A DNA stretch of 64,000 nt, taken from the NCBI RefSeq assembly GCF_014647495.1, contig NZ_BMPH01000008.1, positions 112,038-176,037 of the forward strand. Reading direction: 5' to 3'. The position numbers were made by a program, and so were the translations under genes. This document shows positions 44,390 through 53,725 of this stretch, piece by piece (the first letter of the stretch is position 1; every line of letters starts with the position of its first letter). This stretch comes from Glutamicibacter protophormiae. Its GTDB lineage: Bacteria; Actinomycetota; Actinomycetes; Actinomycetales; Micrococcaceae. The notes under the pieces were generated by a model, which worked only from the letters and a program-made list of their open reading frames with translations, did not search any database and was not told where the DNA came from.

Positions 44390-45556
44390 ATGCGATTGCT
44401 TCACACCTCAGACTGGCATTTGGGCCGCACCTTCCACGGCGCTTCGCTGCTGGAATCCCAGCGTGCGGTGCTCCAGGAAATCATCGACATCACCCGCGAG
44501 CGGAGCATCGATGCGGTGCTGATCGCCGGGGACATCTACGACCGGGCGCTGCCCCACGTGGATGCGGTGAAGCTGTGCAACTGGGCGCTGCGCGAACTGG
44601 CTGGCACCGGGGCGCGGATCATCATGACCAGCGGCAACCACGACTCGGCCTCGCGGCTGAATTTCGGCGCCGACCTGCTGGACGCCGCCGGGGTGCACAT
44701 CATCGCGGATCTGGAGCGCATGCTGCAGCCGGCGGTGCTCGACGCGCAGGACCACAAGGTGGCAATCTACGGCATCCCGTATCTGGAGCCGCGCATGGTC
44801 ATGGACCAGCTGGGGGTGCAGAAGGCCACCCACCAGGCGGTCGTGGCCGCGGCGATCACCCGGGTCGACGAGCACCTCGCGCAGCTGCGCGCCGAAGGCA
44901 GCCCGGTGGTCTCGGTATCGCTGGCCCACCTGTTCGCCGCCGGGGGAGTGGGCAGCGATTCGGAGCGCGAACTGAGCACCGGCAACCTGGACGTGGTCCC
45001 GGTGGAGCTCTTCGAGCACTTCGACTATTCGGCCCTGGGCCACCTGCACGGCCGCCAGCAGGTGCGCGGGCACGTGCGCTACTCGGGCTCGCCGCTGGCC
45101 TATTCCTTCTCCGAGGCCAACCACAAAAAGGGTGTGTGGATCATTGAAACCGGCCCTCAGGGGATTGCCGGCATCGAGGAGGTGCTGCTGGGCGTGCCGA
45201 AGCGGCTGGTGATCCTGCGCGGCGAGCTGCAGCAGCTGCTGGATGACCCGGACCTGGGTTACGCGGTGGATGCCTGGTGCCAGGTGACGCTGACCGATCC
45301 GGAGCGCCCCGCCGAGGCCATGCAGTCGATCCGCAGCCGCTTCCCGGACACCGTGGTGCTGAACTTCGACCCGCAGGGTGTGGAAGACAAGGAAAAGCCC
45401 AGCAGCTACGCGCAACGCTTGGCCAAGGCCGCCAGCACCGAGGAGGTCGTCCAGGACTTCATCGAGCATGTGCGCGAACGCGCCGCAGACGAGGCCGAAC
45501 GCGGCATCCTCCAGTCAGTCATCCAGCGCACCCGAGAGGCACAGGTCAGCCGATGA
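44390..45556 (+). CDS. sbcD: Exonuclease subunit SbcD (Mre11-like nuclease)
   Basis: A 388-residue calcineurin-like phosphoesterase, the nuclease subunit of SbcCD, which cleaves hairpins and protein-blocked DNA ends. Metal motifs: SDWHLGR (Asp8, His10), GDIYDRA (Asp48), GNHDS (82-86) and GHLHGRQQ. A C-terminal capping region contacts SbcC. It overlaps sbcC by four bases (ATGA). Confidence 0.95.
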   Translation: MRLLHTSDWHLGRTFHGASLLESQRAVLQEIIDITRERSIDAVLIAGDIYDRALPHVDAVKLCNWALRELAGTGARIIMTSGNHDSASRLNFGADLLDAAGVHIIADLERMLQPAVLDAQDHKVAIYGIPYLEPRMVMDQLGVQKATHQAVVAAAITRVDEHLAQLRAEGSPVVSVSLAHLFAAGGVGSDSERELSTGNLDVVPVELFEHFDYSALGHLHGRQQVRGHVRYSGSPLAYSFSEANHKKGVWIIETGPQGIAGIEEVLLGVPKRLVILRGELQQLLDDPDLGYAVDAWCQVTLTDPERPAEAMQSIRSRFPDTVVLNFDPQGVEDKEKPSSYAQRLAKAASTEEVVQDFIEHVRERAADEAERGILQSVIQRTREAQVSR

Positions 45557-48500
45557 GAATCCACAAGCTGCAGATCCAGGCGTTCGGCCCCTTCGCGGAG
45601 ACCGAGACCATCGACTTCGACGAGCTCGCCGAGGGCGGGCTGTTCCTGCTCGACGGCCCCACCGGCGCCGGCAAGTCCAGCATCCTGGACGCCATCTGCT
45701 ATGCGCTCTACGGTTCGCTGCCCGGCAACCGCACCGGCAGCCGGCAGATCCGCTCCGACCATGCCGCCCCGGGACTTGAACCGCAGGTCGTCTGCGAGCT
45801 GACCATCGGCAACCGCCGCTTCGAGGTCACCCGCTCCCCGGCCTGGATGCGCCCGGCCAAGCGCGGCAAGAACAAGGTCACCGAGCAGAAGGCCGTGAGC
45901 CTGCTGCGCGAATTCACCGGCGGAGCCTGGGAACAGCTGTCCACCCGCAACGACGAGGTCGGGCAGGTGCTCGGCGGCCTGCTGGGGCTTGACCGCGACC
46001 AGTTCACCAAGGTCGTGATGCTGCCGCAGGGCGGCTTCGCCGACTTCCTGCGCGCCAAGGCCAAGGACCGCGAGGACCTGCTGGCCAACCTCTTCGACAC
46101 CAGCGACTACGCCGCCATCGAAGAGGAATTCTCCGCCCGCCTGGCCGAGGAGCGCGAGCAGACCGAAACCCTGGAATCCGCCCTGGCCGCCAGCGAGGCG
46201 GCGATCCGCGTCGAGGCCACCGGCTTCCTGGCGGCCCATGCGGTCCCCGACCCGGCGCCAGCACCGGGCGACGCCGGGCCTGCAGGAGCCGCGGCGGCTG
46301 ACACGGAGAATCCGGCGGCCGAAGCGGTCGGCACGGAGCAGGAATTCGAAGCCTACCAGCAGCGCATCCAGCACACCCACCACCGGCTCGCCGCCGCCGC
46401 GGCCCGGCTGCGCAGCCAGCTGTCAGCCGCGCGCGAGCGTTCGGCCGGGCTGGCGGAGCAGGTCCGGGTGTTCGCCCGCCTGCAGGAGCTGGCGCAGCTG
46501 AAATCGGCCTACGCCGAACAGCATCCGGCCGCCGTGGCCGCCGGGGAGAAACTCGACCGCGATGCGAAGGCCGTTGCGGTGAAGGCCTACAAGGAACAGG
46601 CCGATCAGGCCGTGCAGCAGCACCGGAGCACCGCCGCGGCCTGGCGCGAGATCCAGGCGAAGCTGGCCAAGGACTGGGATTTCACCGGCGAAGCCGACGA
46701 AGACACCCAGCAGCGGTTGTCAGCGCTGCTCAAGGGCCGGGAATCCGAGCTGACGCTGGCCAAGGAAGCGCTGGCCGAGGAAGCAGACCGCGCAGGGCTC
46801 GCGGCCGCGCTCGACGACCTCACCGCCCAGGTCGCAGCGCATCAGGACTCCAAGACCGCGGCCGAGCAGCTGCTTGCCTCGCTGCGCTCCGAACGCGTCG
46901 AACTGGAAGAACAGGAACTGGATGCGGAATCCGCGGCCGCGCTCGTGCTGCGGCTGCGTGAAGCCACCCAACAGCTGTCCACCCAGCTGGAACATGCGAA
47001 AACCCGCGACAAGCTGGAAAAGTCCGTGGCGACGGCCGAATCGGCATTCGCCGCACAAAGCCTGAAAGCTGTCGAAGCGGAGAAGTCGCTGGTGGTCCTG
47101 CAACGCGAGCAGCTGGAACAGAGCGCGCTGCGCTTGGCCGCCGCGCTGGAAGACGGCCAGGCGTGCCTGGTCTGCGGCGCCACCGAGCATCCGAATCCTG
47201 CCCGCGCCGACGCCGGGGCGCAGCTGGTCGAGGACGAGCAGATCCAGCAGCTTGAGGCCGCCGTCGCGGCCGAGCGCACCAAGCTCGCCGCCGCCACCAC
47301 GAAGCGCGATGTCGCCCTGACCAAATTCACCGCCGCCAGCGACGCGGCGGACGGGCATTCGGTGGCTGAACTGTCCGGGCGGCTGGAAGCCAGCACCGGT
47401 CAGCTGGAGGCTGCCGTGAAGGAACAGGCCAGGATCGCCGCGGTGATCAAGAACCTCGACCAGCTGCGCACCCGGATCGAAACCGAATCGGACCGGGCCA
47501 ACCGGGCCGCGCTGGAGCATGCGAAGTCGGCGCAGGCGGCCGCGGCGCTGGCCGGGAAGCTGAAGGACCTGGACGCCAAGCTGGAGAAGGTCCGCCAGGG
47601 GCAGGGCAGCCTGGAAGAGCTGGTGGCCCGGCTGAAGCTTGCCGTGGGCGCCTACACCCGCGGCCACAACGCCGTGTACCACTACCGCGAGGCCGATGCG
47701 GCGGCGCTGAAGGCGGAGAACACCTGGCACAAGGAGCGCAAAGCCGCCGGCTTCCCGGATCCCGCAGCCTACGAAGCCGCACTGCTTCCGGCGGCCGAAC
47801 GCGCCGAACTGCGCACGCTGGTCGCCGCGGATGCCGACCGGGCCAGCTCCATCACCACGCTGGAAGCCTCCGCGGACGCCCGCCGCGCTGCGAAGCTGGC
47901 CGCCGAGGGCGTCCAGCCGCCCACCGCACTGGATCTCGAACTGGCCGCCGAAGCGGTGGCCCAGGCGGACACCGACTACGAGCGGGCGCGCGAGCTGGAA
48001 GTCCTGGCGCAGAGCACCGCCGCCCGCCATGAGCAGGCCGTGGCCAGCCTGGCAGCGCTGCGCGCGGATTCCGGGCCGGTCATCGAGGCCTACCGGCGGC
48101 TTCGCGGCTTGGCCGACGTCATCCGCGGCGGGGGCGAGAACCTCTACAAGATGACACTGAGCACCTACGTGCTCGCGGCGCGGCTGGAAGAAGTGGCCGT
48201 GGCGGCCTCCCAACGCCTGGCTGTCATGTCCGGCGGGCGCTACTCGCTGCACCACGACGATTCAAAGCAGGGGAACAACAAGTCCGGGCTCGGCCTGCGC
48301 GTGCTGGATGCCTGGACGGGCAAGCACCGCGAAACGCAGACGCTCTCGGGCGGCGAGACCTTCATGGCTTCGCTGGCCCTGGCGCTCGGGCTGGCGGACG
48401 TCATCTCGCACCATTCCGGCGCGGTGGACATGCAGACCCTGTTCGTGGACGAGGGCTTCGGCTCGCTGGACGCCGAGACGCTGGAACAGGTCATGAGCGC

Positions 48501-48651
48501 GTTGGAGAACCTGCGGGCCGGCGGCCGGACCATCGGCCTGGTCTCGCACGTGGCGGAAATGAAGCAGCGGATCACCAACCGGGTCACGGTGGTGAAAACC
48601 CAGCACGGTTCGCGCATCGAACGCGAGGTGCAGCCGCTGGTGTCAATGTAG
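45553..48651 (+). CDS. sbcC: Exonuclease subunit SbcC (Rad50-like ATPase)
   Basis: A 1032-residue SMC-like ATPase, partner of SbcD. Walker A GPTGAGKSS is at residues 35-43, and ABC signature LSGGETFMASLALALGLADV and Walker B TLFVDEGFGSLD are at the C-terminus. Long Ala/Glu/Lys/Arg-rich coiled coils fill the middle. A zinc hook CLVCG (Cys538, Cys541) sits near the centre for dimerisation of two coils. Translationally coupled to sbcD. Complete, no disruption. Confidence 0.95.
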   Translation: MRIHKLQIQAFGPFAETETIDFDELAEGGLFLLDGPTGAGKSSILDAICYALYGSLPGNRTGSRQIRSDHAAPGLEPQVVCELTIGNRRFEVTRSPAWMRPAKRGKNKVTEQKAVSLLREFTGGAWEQLSTRNDEVGQVLGGLLGLDRDQFTKVVMLPQGGFADFLRAKAKDREDLLANLFDTSDYAAIEEEFSARLAEEREQTETLESALAASEAAIRVEATGFLAAHAVPDPAPAPGDAGPAGAAAADTENPAAEAVGTEQEFEAYQQRIQHTHHRLAAAAARLRSQLSAARERSAGLAEQVRVFARLQELAQLKSAYAEQHPAAVAAGEKLDRDAKAVAVKAYKEQADQAVQQHRSTAAAWREIQAKLAKDWDFTGEADEDTQQRLSALLKGRESELTLAKEALAEEADRAGLAAALDDLTAQVAAHQDSKTAAEQLLASLRSERVELEEQELDAESAAALVLRLREATQQLSTQLEHAKTRDKLEKSVATAESAFAAQSLKAVEAEKSLVVLQREQLEQSALRLAAALEDGQACLVCGATEHPNPARADAGAQLVEDEQIQQLEAAVAAERTKLAAATTKRDVALTKFTAASDAADGHSVAELSGRLEASTGQLEAAVKEQARIAAVIKNLDQLRTRIETESDRANRAALEHAKSAQAAAALAGKLKDLDAKLEKVRQGQGSLEELVARLKLAVGAYTRGHNAVYHYREADAAALKAENTWHKERKAAGFPDPAAYEAALLPAAERAELRTLVAADADRASSITTLEASADARRAAKLAAEGVQPPTALDLELAAEAVAQADTDYERARELEVLAQSTAARHEQAVASLAALRADSGPVIEAYRRLRGLADVIRGGGENLYKMTLSTYVLAARLEEVAVAASQRLAVMSGGRYSLHHDDSKQGNNKSGLGLRVLDAWTGKHRETQTLSGGETFMASLALALGLADVISHHSGAVDMQTLFVDEGFGSLDAETLEQVMSALENLRAGGRTIGLVSHVAEMKQRITNRVTVVKTQHGSRIEREVQPLVSM

Positions 48652-48809
48652 GACTGGACATGTCCGACGGGGCTGGCTATGTTGAGGATAGTGCCAATCG
48701 GCATATTTGGGCAGATGGTGCGTCGGGGGGTGTGGGACGACGCACACTTCGTCATGGAGTTGTGTTGTCCCAACATATCTTGTCGCGCGAAAATGCTGAG
48801 GAATCCGCG

Positions 48810-50039
48810 ATGAAATCCGGATATTCGGCGCTGGTCCCCATGGTGGGACTGCCCTACCTTCCGCTGACCTTCCTGGCCCGCCTTCCGCTGGCCATGCTCA
48901 CCATCGGTTCGATGACCTTGGTCACCGCCAACACCGGATCCTACGGGCTGGGCGGCCTGGCCGCGGCCATGGTCGGACTGGGCTCGGCCGTGGGCGGACC
49001 CAGCATCGGCTACCTGGCCGACCGGCGCGGACAGCGTCCGGTGCTGCTGGCCGCCGCGGTGCTGCACACCATCTTGCTGATCGCCTTCACGCTCTTCGCC
49101 AATTCCGGCGCCGAACTCGCGGTCGGCCCCCTGGTCGCCCTGTGCCTGCTGGCCGGAGCCACCGGGCCGCAGGTCGGCCCGATGTCCAGGGTCCGCTGGA
49201 TCGCCATGTCCCGCGGCACGAACCAGAAACCCAAGACCCTGACTGCCGCGTTGAGCCTGGAATCCATGCTGGACGAACTCGGCTTCGTCTTTGGCCCGGT
49301 GGCAGTCGGCCTGCTGGCCTCGCTGGTCTCCCCGGTGCTTCCGCTGTACCTGGCCGCCGCGCTGACCATCGTGCTCGTGCCGCTGTTCGCGCTGCACCGC
49401 ACCGCCGGCGCCCTGCAGCCCGGAGCCTCCGTCCACTCCGCGGCCACAGTGAAGATCAGCGCAGGACAGGTGGCCGCGATCGGGTCGCTGGTGCTGAGCA
49501 TGATCGCGCTGGGTACCGTCTTCGGCTCCACCGCCGCAGGCACCCTGGCCTTCGCGGGGGCGCAGGGCGATTCGAACCAGGGCGGCCTGCTCTACGGCGC
49601 CATGGGCGTTTCCAGCGCCATTGCCGCGATTTCCGTGGCCGCCTGGCCGCAGGGCTTCAGCCAGATCAACCGCTGGATCGCCTGCGGCGCGGCGTTGAGC
49701 GTGCTCAGCTTCGGGCTGCACTTGGCCGATTCGACTCCGTGGATGCTGGCGGCCCTGTTCGTGGCCGGCTTCGCCGTCGGTCCGGTCATCGTCACCGTCA
49801 TGACCCTGGGCGGCGAGGTTGCCCCGCCGCAGCGCCTGTCCACCGTGATGACCATGCTCTCCGCGGGCATCGTCGTGGGCACCGCGATCGGCAACGGCCT
49901 GGCCGGCCTGCTGGCCGACTCGATGGGCTACCTCGGCGCATTCTGGGTCGCCACCGGGGGAGCCTTCGTGATTCTGCTGGCAGGCCTCATCATGAAGGTC
50001 CTCGCCTCCCGGGCGGCCTCCTTGAGGCGCGTTCGCTAG
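48810..50039 (+). CDS. MFS transporter
   Basis: A 409-residue major facilitator protein with 12 predicted helices. The A-motif-like GYLADRRGQRPVLL after helix 2 is typical of drug or sugar efflux MFS proteins. The frame is open 50 codons upstream, but that part looks non-coding and the ATG at 48810 has GAGGA about 8 bases upstream. Substrate unknown. The 158 bases before it hold no other feature that I can identify. Confidence 0.85.
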   Translation: MKSGYSALVPMVGLPYLPLTFLARLPLAMLTIGSMTLVTANTGSYGLGGLAAAMVGLGSAVGGPSIGYLADRRGQRPVLLAAAVLHTILLIAFTLFANSGAELAVGPLVALCLLAGATGPQVGPMSRVRWIAMSRGTNQKPKTLTAALSLESMLDELGFVFGPVAVGLLASLVSPVLPLYLAAALTIVLVPLFALHRTAGALQPGASVHSAATVKISAGQVAAIGSLVLSMIALGTVFGSTAAGTLAFAGAQGDSNQGGLLYGAMGVSSAIAAISVAAWPQGFSQINRWIACGAALSVLSFGLHLADSTPWMLAALFVAGFAVGPVIVTVMTLGGEVAPPQRLSTVMTMLSAGIVVGTAIGNGLAGLLADSMGYLGAFWVATGGAFVILLAGLIMKVLASRAASLRRVR

Positions 50040-50057
50040 GACCTGCAGCTTGCAGCG

Positions 50058-50106
50058 AAAACCCGCCGAAGGAATTCTCCGGATTCCGTCGGCGGGTTTG
50101 CTTTTC
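50058..50106 (+). terminator. Terminator after the MFS gene
   Basis: AAACCCGCCGA pairs with TCGGCGGGTTT, with a further AGGAATTC/GGATTCC-type inner pairing, followed by GCTTTT. It separates the MFS gene from the convergent IclR gene. Confidence 0.8.
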
Positions 50107-50132
50107 CCCGGCGCCATGGCCGGGCCGTGTGC

Positions 50133-50840
50133 TCAGTTGCCGAGTTCGTCGGCGATATTCAGGGCAGCTTCCTTCAACGCGCGGATAATGCCGTTCCGGT
50201 CAGTGACGGTGCTGGCAGCGAAGACCACTGCGATCGAGGCCGGGGTGGTCTGCTGGCTGGGGATCGGCACCGCGATGGACGCGACACCCTGGATGACCTC
50301 GTTGGCGCTCGTGGCATAACCGTCGATCCGGGCTTCACGCGCCTGCGGCCGGTACTCGATCTCGGTGTCCAGCGCCCGCCACTGCTCCTTGGTGTACATG
50401 GACTGGATGGCGATTCCTGCAGCGCCGACGTCCATGCCGTGCACCGAACCAGGACGATGAACGATGGCGTTGCTCGAATGCAACGGTTCCACCGACTGCA
50501 GCGTGGTGCATACATCGTGCTCCCATACGGCGAGGAATGCCGTCATGGACAGATTGTTGGCCAGCCTGGTCAGTTCCGGCAACGCAGCGGACTGCAAATC
50601 GCGCTGCACTGACCGGGCCAGCGCCGCCAGACCCGAGGCGGGGCGGATCAGCCCGGCTTCGTCCCGGCTCAGCAGCCGGTGGTTTTCCAGCGTCCGGATA
50701 ATGCGGTAGGCAATTGAACGGTGCACGTCGAGCTTGGCTGCGACATCGGCGATCGACAGATAGGTCGGCGACGCGGCGACGATTTCCAGCACGCGAATGC
50801 CTCGGGAAAGTGTCTGGGAAGTTGGCATGGCGATAGTCAT
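50133..50840 (-). CDS. IclR-family transcriptional regulator
   Basis: A 235-residue regulator. An N-terminal winged helix (SQTLSRGIRVLEIVAASPTYLS, then DVAAKLDVHRSIAYRIIRTLE) is followed by the effector-binding IclR domain (residues ~75-235). The start is taken as the ATG at 50840; an ATG four codons later is possible, and neither has a good ribosome binding site. It faces the MHS-type transporter across 267 bases, so it probably controls that carrier and senses its substrate or a product. Confidence 0.9.
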   Translation of the reverse strand: MTIAMPTSQTLSRGIRVLEIVAASPTYLSIADVAAKLDVHRSIAYRIIRTLENHRLLSRDEAGLIRPASGLAALARSVQRDLQSAALPELTRLANNLSMTAFLAVWEHDVCTTLQSVEPLHSSNAIVHRPGSVHGMDVGAAGIAIQSMYTKEQWRALDTEIEYRPQAREARIDGYATSANEVIQGVASIAVPIPSQQTTPASIAVVFAASTVTDRNGIIRALKEAALNIADELGN

Positions 50841-51107
50841 TCTGGCGCGGGGCGGACCAGTAACGATGCCGGGCACCGATGGTTTAAGCGAATGGGAATT
50901 CTGGTCCTCGTGTTCTCTATTAGAACAGATTTGCCGGATGGTGCGGAAATCTCCCGAGTCGTTGGGGGATTTATCGTGACCCGGAACTCGTAGTCGTGAA
51001 ATATGGATCACTTCATGTTGTGAGGAGATTCACTTGTCGTTTATAGTGTTGTCTACGTAACTGTCCGAACGGTCGGTAACTTAATTCGCATCAAGGGATC
51101 ATTCACT
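50841..51107. promoter_or_regulatory. Divergent promoter region between the IclR gene and the MHS carrier
   Basis: AT-rich for this genome. TTGTGA (51018-51023) and TATAGT (51042-51047), 18 bases apart, make a good sigma-A promoter for the carrier. A short inverted repeat CCGA-ACGG-TCGG (51065-51076) lies just downstream of the expected start site and is a candidate regulator site, but its arms are only four bases. Confidence 0.5.
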
Positions 51108-52484
51108 ATGTCTCAGAACGTTTCGCGCACCAAGGAGGAACGCCGGGTCCTTGCCGGCACCCTGGTGGGCACCACGATCGAGTGGTACGACTTCTTCATC
51201 TTCGCCCAGCTGACGGCAACGCTGCTGACTCCGCTGTTCCTCGCCCCGCTGGGCGAATCGAATCCGGGACTGGCGCAGATTCTGTCCTTCGCCATGATCG
51301 GCATTTCCTTCTTCTTCCGCCCCCTGGGCGCCATCGTCGCCGGACACCTCGGTGACCGGTACGGGCGCAAACGCATTCTGGTTCTGACCCTCATCCTGAT
51401 GGGTGTTGCCACAGCGCTGATCGGTGTGCTGCCGACCTACGCCGCCGTGGGCATCGCCGCACCGATCATGCTCGTGGCGCTGCGCATCATCCAGGGCTTC
51501 TCGGCCGGCGGCGAATGGGGCGGCGCTGCCCTGATGGCCGTCGAGCACGCCCCGGAGACTCGCCGCGGCTACTTCGGCGCTTTCCCGCAGATTGGTGTGC
51601 CGCTGGGCATGATCCTGGCGACCGGCCTGCTGTACGTCCTGCGCATTTCGATGAGCCCCGAGCAGTTCCAGGCCTGGGGCTGGCGCATCCCGTTCCTGAT
51701 GTCCGTCGTGCTGATCATCGTCGGCTACCTGATCCGCCGCGCGGTCGAGGAATCCCCGATCTTCAAGCAGATGGCGTTGCGCAAGGCCTCGGAGCACACT
51801 CCGCTCAAGGAGCTGATGCAGTCCAACTTCAAGCAGGTCGTCCAGGCCGCGCTGATCTTCATCTCCAACAACGCCGCCGGCTACCTGGTGATCGCGTTCT
51901 TCATCTCCTACACCACCTCCGTGCTGAAGATGCCGGTCGCGCCGGTCCTGCTGGCCACCACCATCGGTTCCTTCGGCTGGCTGATCTTCACCCTGGTCGG
52001 CGGCTGGCTGTCCGACGTCATCGGCCGCCGTGCGACCTTCGTGATCGGCTACGCGCTGGTGTTCGTCTGGATGATTCCGATGTTCATGCTCGTGAACACC
52101 GGCAACATCATGCTGTACGGCGTAGCGGTCTTCGTGCTGACCATCGGACTGGGCCTGTCCTACGGCCCGCAGTCGGCCATGTACGCCGAGATGTTCCCGG
52201 CCCACATCCGCTACTCGGGCATCTCGATCGGCTACGCGCTCGGCGCCATCCTCGGCGGCGCCTTCGCCGCCACCGTGGCGCAGATCCTGCTGGAAGCCAC
52301 CGGGAATTCGCTGTCCATCGCCGTGTACATCATGGTGCTGACCATCATCTCCGTGGCTGCCGTGCTGTGGGTCGGCGAGACCCGCGGACGCAACCTTCAC
52401 GTCGAGGACCTGGACGAGGAACTGGTGGCCGCGGCCGCCCGCGAAGCCGAGGTCGAGGCGGAGCGCAAGCACCACTCGAACTAG
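51108..52484 (+). CDS. MFS metabolite:H+ symporter (MHS family)
   Basis: A 458-residue carrier with 12 helices. TTIEWYDFFIF in helix 1, GHLGDRYGRKRIL, and RIIQGFSAGGEWGGAALMAVEHAP are hallmarks of the MHS family (ShiA, ProP, KgtP). These import organic acids, shikimate or osmolytes with protons. The acidic C-terminal tail (VEDLDEELVAAAAREAEVE) is a coiled-coil-like extension reminiscent of ProP. The IclR neighbour favours an aromatic or organic acid substrate, but that is inference. Confidence 0.92.
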   Translation: MSQNVSRTKEERRVLAGTLVGTTIEWYDFFIFAQLTATLLTPLFLAPLGESNPGLAQILSFAMIGISFFFRPLGAIVAGHLGDRYGRKRILVLTLILMGVATALIGVLPTYAAVGIAAPIMLVALRIIQGFSAGGEWGGAALMAVEHAPETRRGYFGAFPQIGVPLGMILATGLLYVLRISMSPEQFQAWGWRIPFLMSVVLIIVGYLIRRAVEESPIFKQMALRKASEHTPLKELMQSNFKQVVQAALIFISNNAAGYLVIAFFISYTTSVLKMPVAPVLLATTIGSFGWLIFTLVGGWLSDVIGRRATFVIGYALVFVWMIPMFMLVNTGNIMLYGVAVFVLTIGLGLSYGPQSAMYAEMFPAHIRYSGISIGYALGAILGGAFAATVAQILLEATGNSLSIAVYIMVLTIISVAAVLWVGETRGRNLHVEDLDEELVAAAAREAEVEAERKHHSN

Positions 52485-52512
52485 CTTCAGCCGCCGACCC
52501 CGGCGGAGCAGT

Positions 52513-52560
52513 CCAAATGGCCAGGCGACCCGCATTTACGCGGGCCGCCTGGCCTCTTTG
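52513..52560. terminator. Bidirectional terminator after the MHS carrier
   Basis: GGCCAGGCG and ACCCGC pair with GCGGGC and CGCCTGGCC around ATTTAC (one mismatch region), flanked by CCAAA on the left and TTTGG on the right. It separates the carrier from the convergent lacI-type gene. Confidence 0.85.
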
Positions 52561-52599
52561 GTGCACGGTGGGACCGGGGCTTGCTGCTTCCCGGGATAG

Positions 52600-53613
52600 C
52601 TAGTGGTCGGCTGGCGGACGGCTGGTGGAGCTTCGGACAACCAGTTCGTGGCCCAGGGTGTGGGCTTGCGCCGGTTCCTCCTTGCGGATGGCGCGCAGCA
52701 GCATGGCCACGGCGAGCTCTCCCTGCTCGTGCGGAAGCTGCCGGATGGTGGTCAGCCCGAAGAATTCGGCCAGATCGTGGTCGTCCACACCGACCACCGA
52801 AAGGTCGCGGGGCAGCTGCAATCCCAAATCCCTGGCCGCAAGGATGGCACCGATGGCCATTTCGTCGCTGGCGGCGAAGATGGCGGTGGGCCGGGCGGCG
52901 GGATTCCCCAGCAGCTGCTTGGCGACGCTGTATCCCTGGGCCATCGTGAAGTCCGCGCTGACGCACAGTGCCTCATCGAGTTCGATCCCGGCCTCTGCCA
53001 GCGCGTGTTCGTAGCCGATGCGCCGGTGGGAGGGGACGCGGAAATCCACATCGGTTTCCGATGAACCCCCGATATAACCGACCCGCGTGTGTCCCAAGGA
53101 CAGCAGGTGCGCGGTGCCCAGCGCGGATACCGCTTCGTCATCCACCTGCAATGTCGGGACCCCCGGCAGCGGACCGCCCACCCCGACCAGCGGCTTGTCC
53201 AGCGCGTGCAGGGCCACCAATTCGGCTTCGCTGAGCTCCAGGTTCACCGCGATGACCGCGTCGACACGCTGGCGCTGCAGGAAATCGGAGAAGATCTGAT
53301 GCCGCTGGTCCGGATCCTTGGTCAACTGGTACAACGTCGTGTCGTAGCCTTCGCGCATCAGGGCCGTGCAGATGCCTTCCAGCACGCTGGCGTAGAACCA
53401 GTGGTTGATGACCGGTACCAGCACGCCGATGTTCCTGGTGCGGCCCGAGGCCAACCCCGATGCGGTGGAAGAAACCACATAGCCAAGATCGTGGGCTGCC
53501 TGCTGGACGGCGGCCAATGCGCTGGGGGAGACATTGCCCCGACCGGAGAGCGCGCGCGAAACGGTCGCCACGGAGACGCCCGCTGCTCGGGCTACATCCT
53601 TGATGCCGGCCAC
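52600..53613 (-). CDS. LacI-family transcriptional regulator of the alpha-glucoside locus
   Basis: A 337-residue LacI/GalR protein. The HTH KDVARAAGVSVATVSRALSG (about residues 5-24) is followed by a hinge and a periplasmic-binding-like effector domain (GVLVPVINHWFYASVLEGI, DEMAIGAILAARDLGLQLP). It follows the GH13 gene on the same strand after 112 bases and probably controls the GH13 gene and the malEFG-like operon through the LacI-type operators at 55436-55570. GTG start with GGAAGGA upstream. Confidence 0.93.
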   Translation of the reverse strand: MAGIKDVARAAGVSVATVSRALSGRGNVSPSALAAVQQAAHDLGYVVSSTASGLASGRTRNIGVLVPVINHWFYASVLEGICTALMREGYDTTLYQLTKDPDQRHQIFSDFLQRQRVDAVIAVNLELSEAELVALHALDKPLVGVGGPLPGVPTLQVDDEAVSALGTAHLLSLGHTRVGYIGGSSETDVDFRVPSHRRIGYEHALAEAGIELDEALCVSADFTMAQGYSVAKQLLGNPAARPTAIFAASDEMAIGAILAARDLGLQLPRDLSVVGVDDHDLAEFFGLTTIRQLPHEQGELAVAMLLRAIRKEEPAQAHTLGHELVVRSSTSRPPADH

Positions 53614-53664
53614 GAAGTTCCTTCCGACGCAGTGGTGGATGAAAAGGTGAATAGGGATGTGACT

Positions 53665-53698
53665 GGGCGCGACGGGACCCCTGAGGTCGGTCGCGCCC
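53665..53698 (-). promoter_or_regulatory. Hairpin between the GH13 gene and the lacI-type gene
   Basis: GGGCGCGAC (53665-53673) pairs with GTCGCGCCC (53690-53698). Read leftward it begins 28 bases after the GH13 stop and has no T-run. It may be a partial terminator or stability element that lowers regulator expression relative to the enzyme. Confidence 0.5.
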
Positions 53699-53725
53699 TG
53701 TTCACCAGATTACCTGCTGGGGTGT

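Noticed and set aside
51065..51076. CCGA-ACGG-TCGG as a firm IclR operator
   Set aside because: Arms of only four bases are expected by chance in GC-rich DNA; kept only as a weak candidate.
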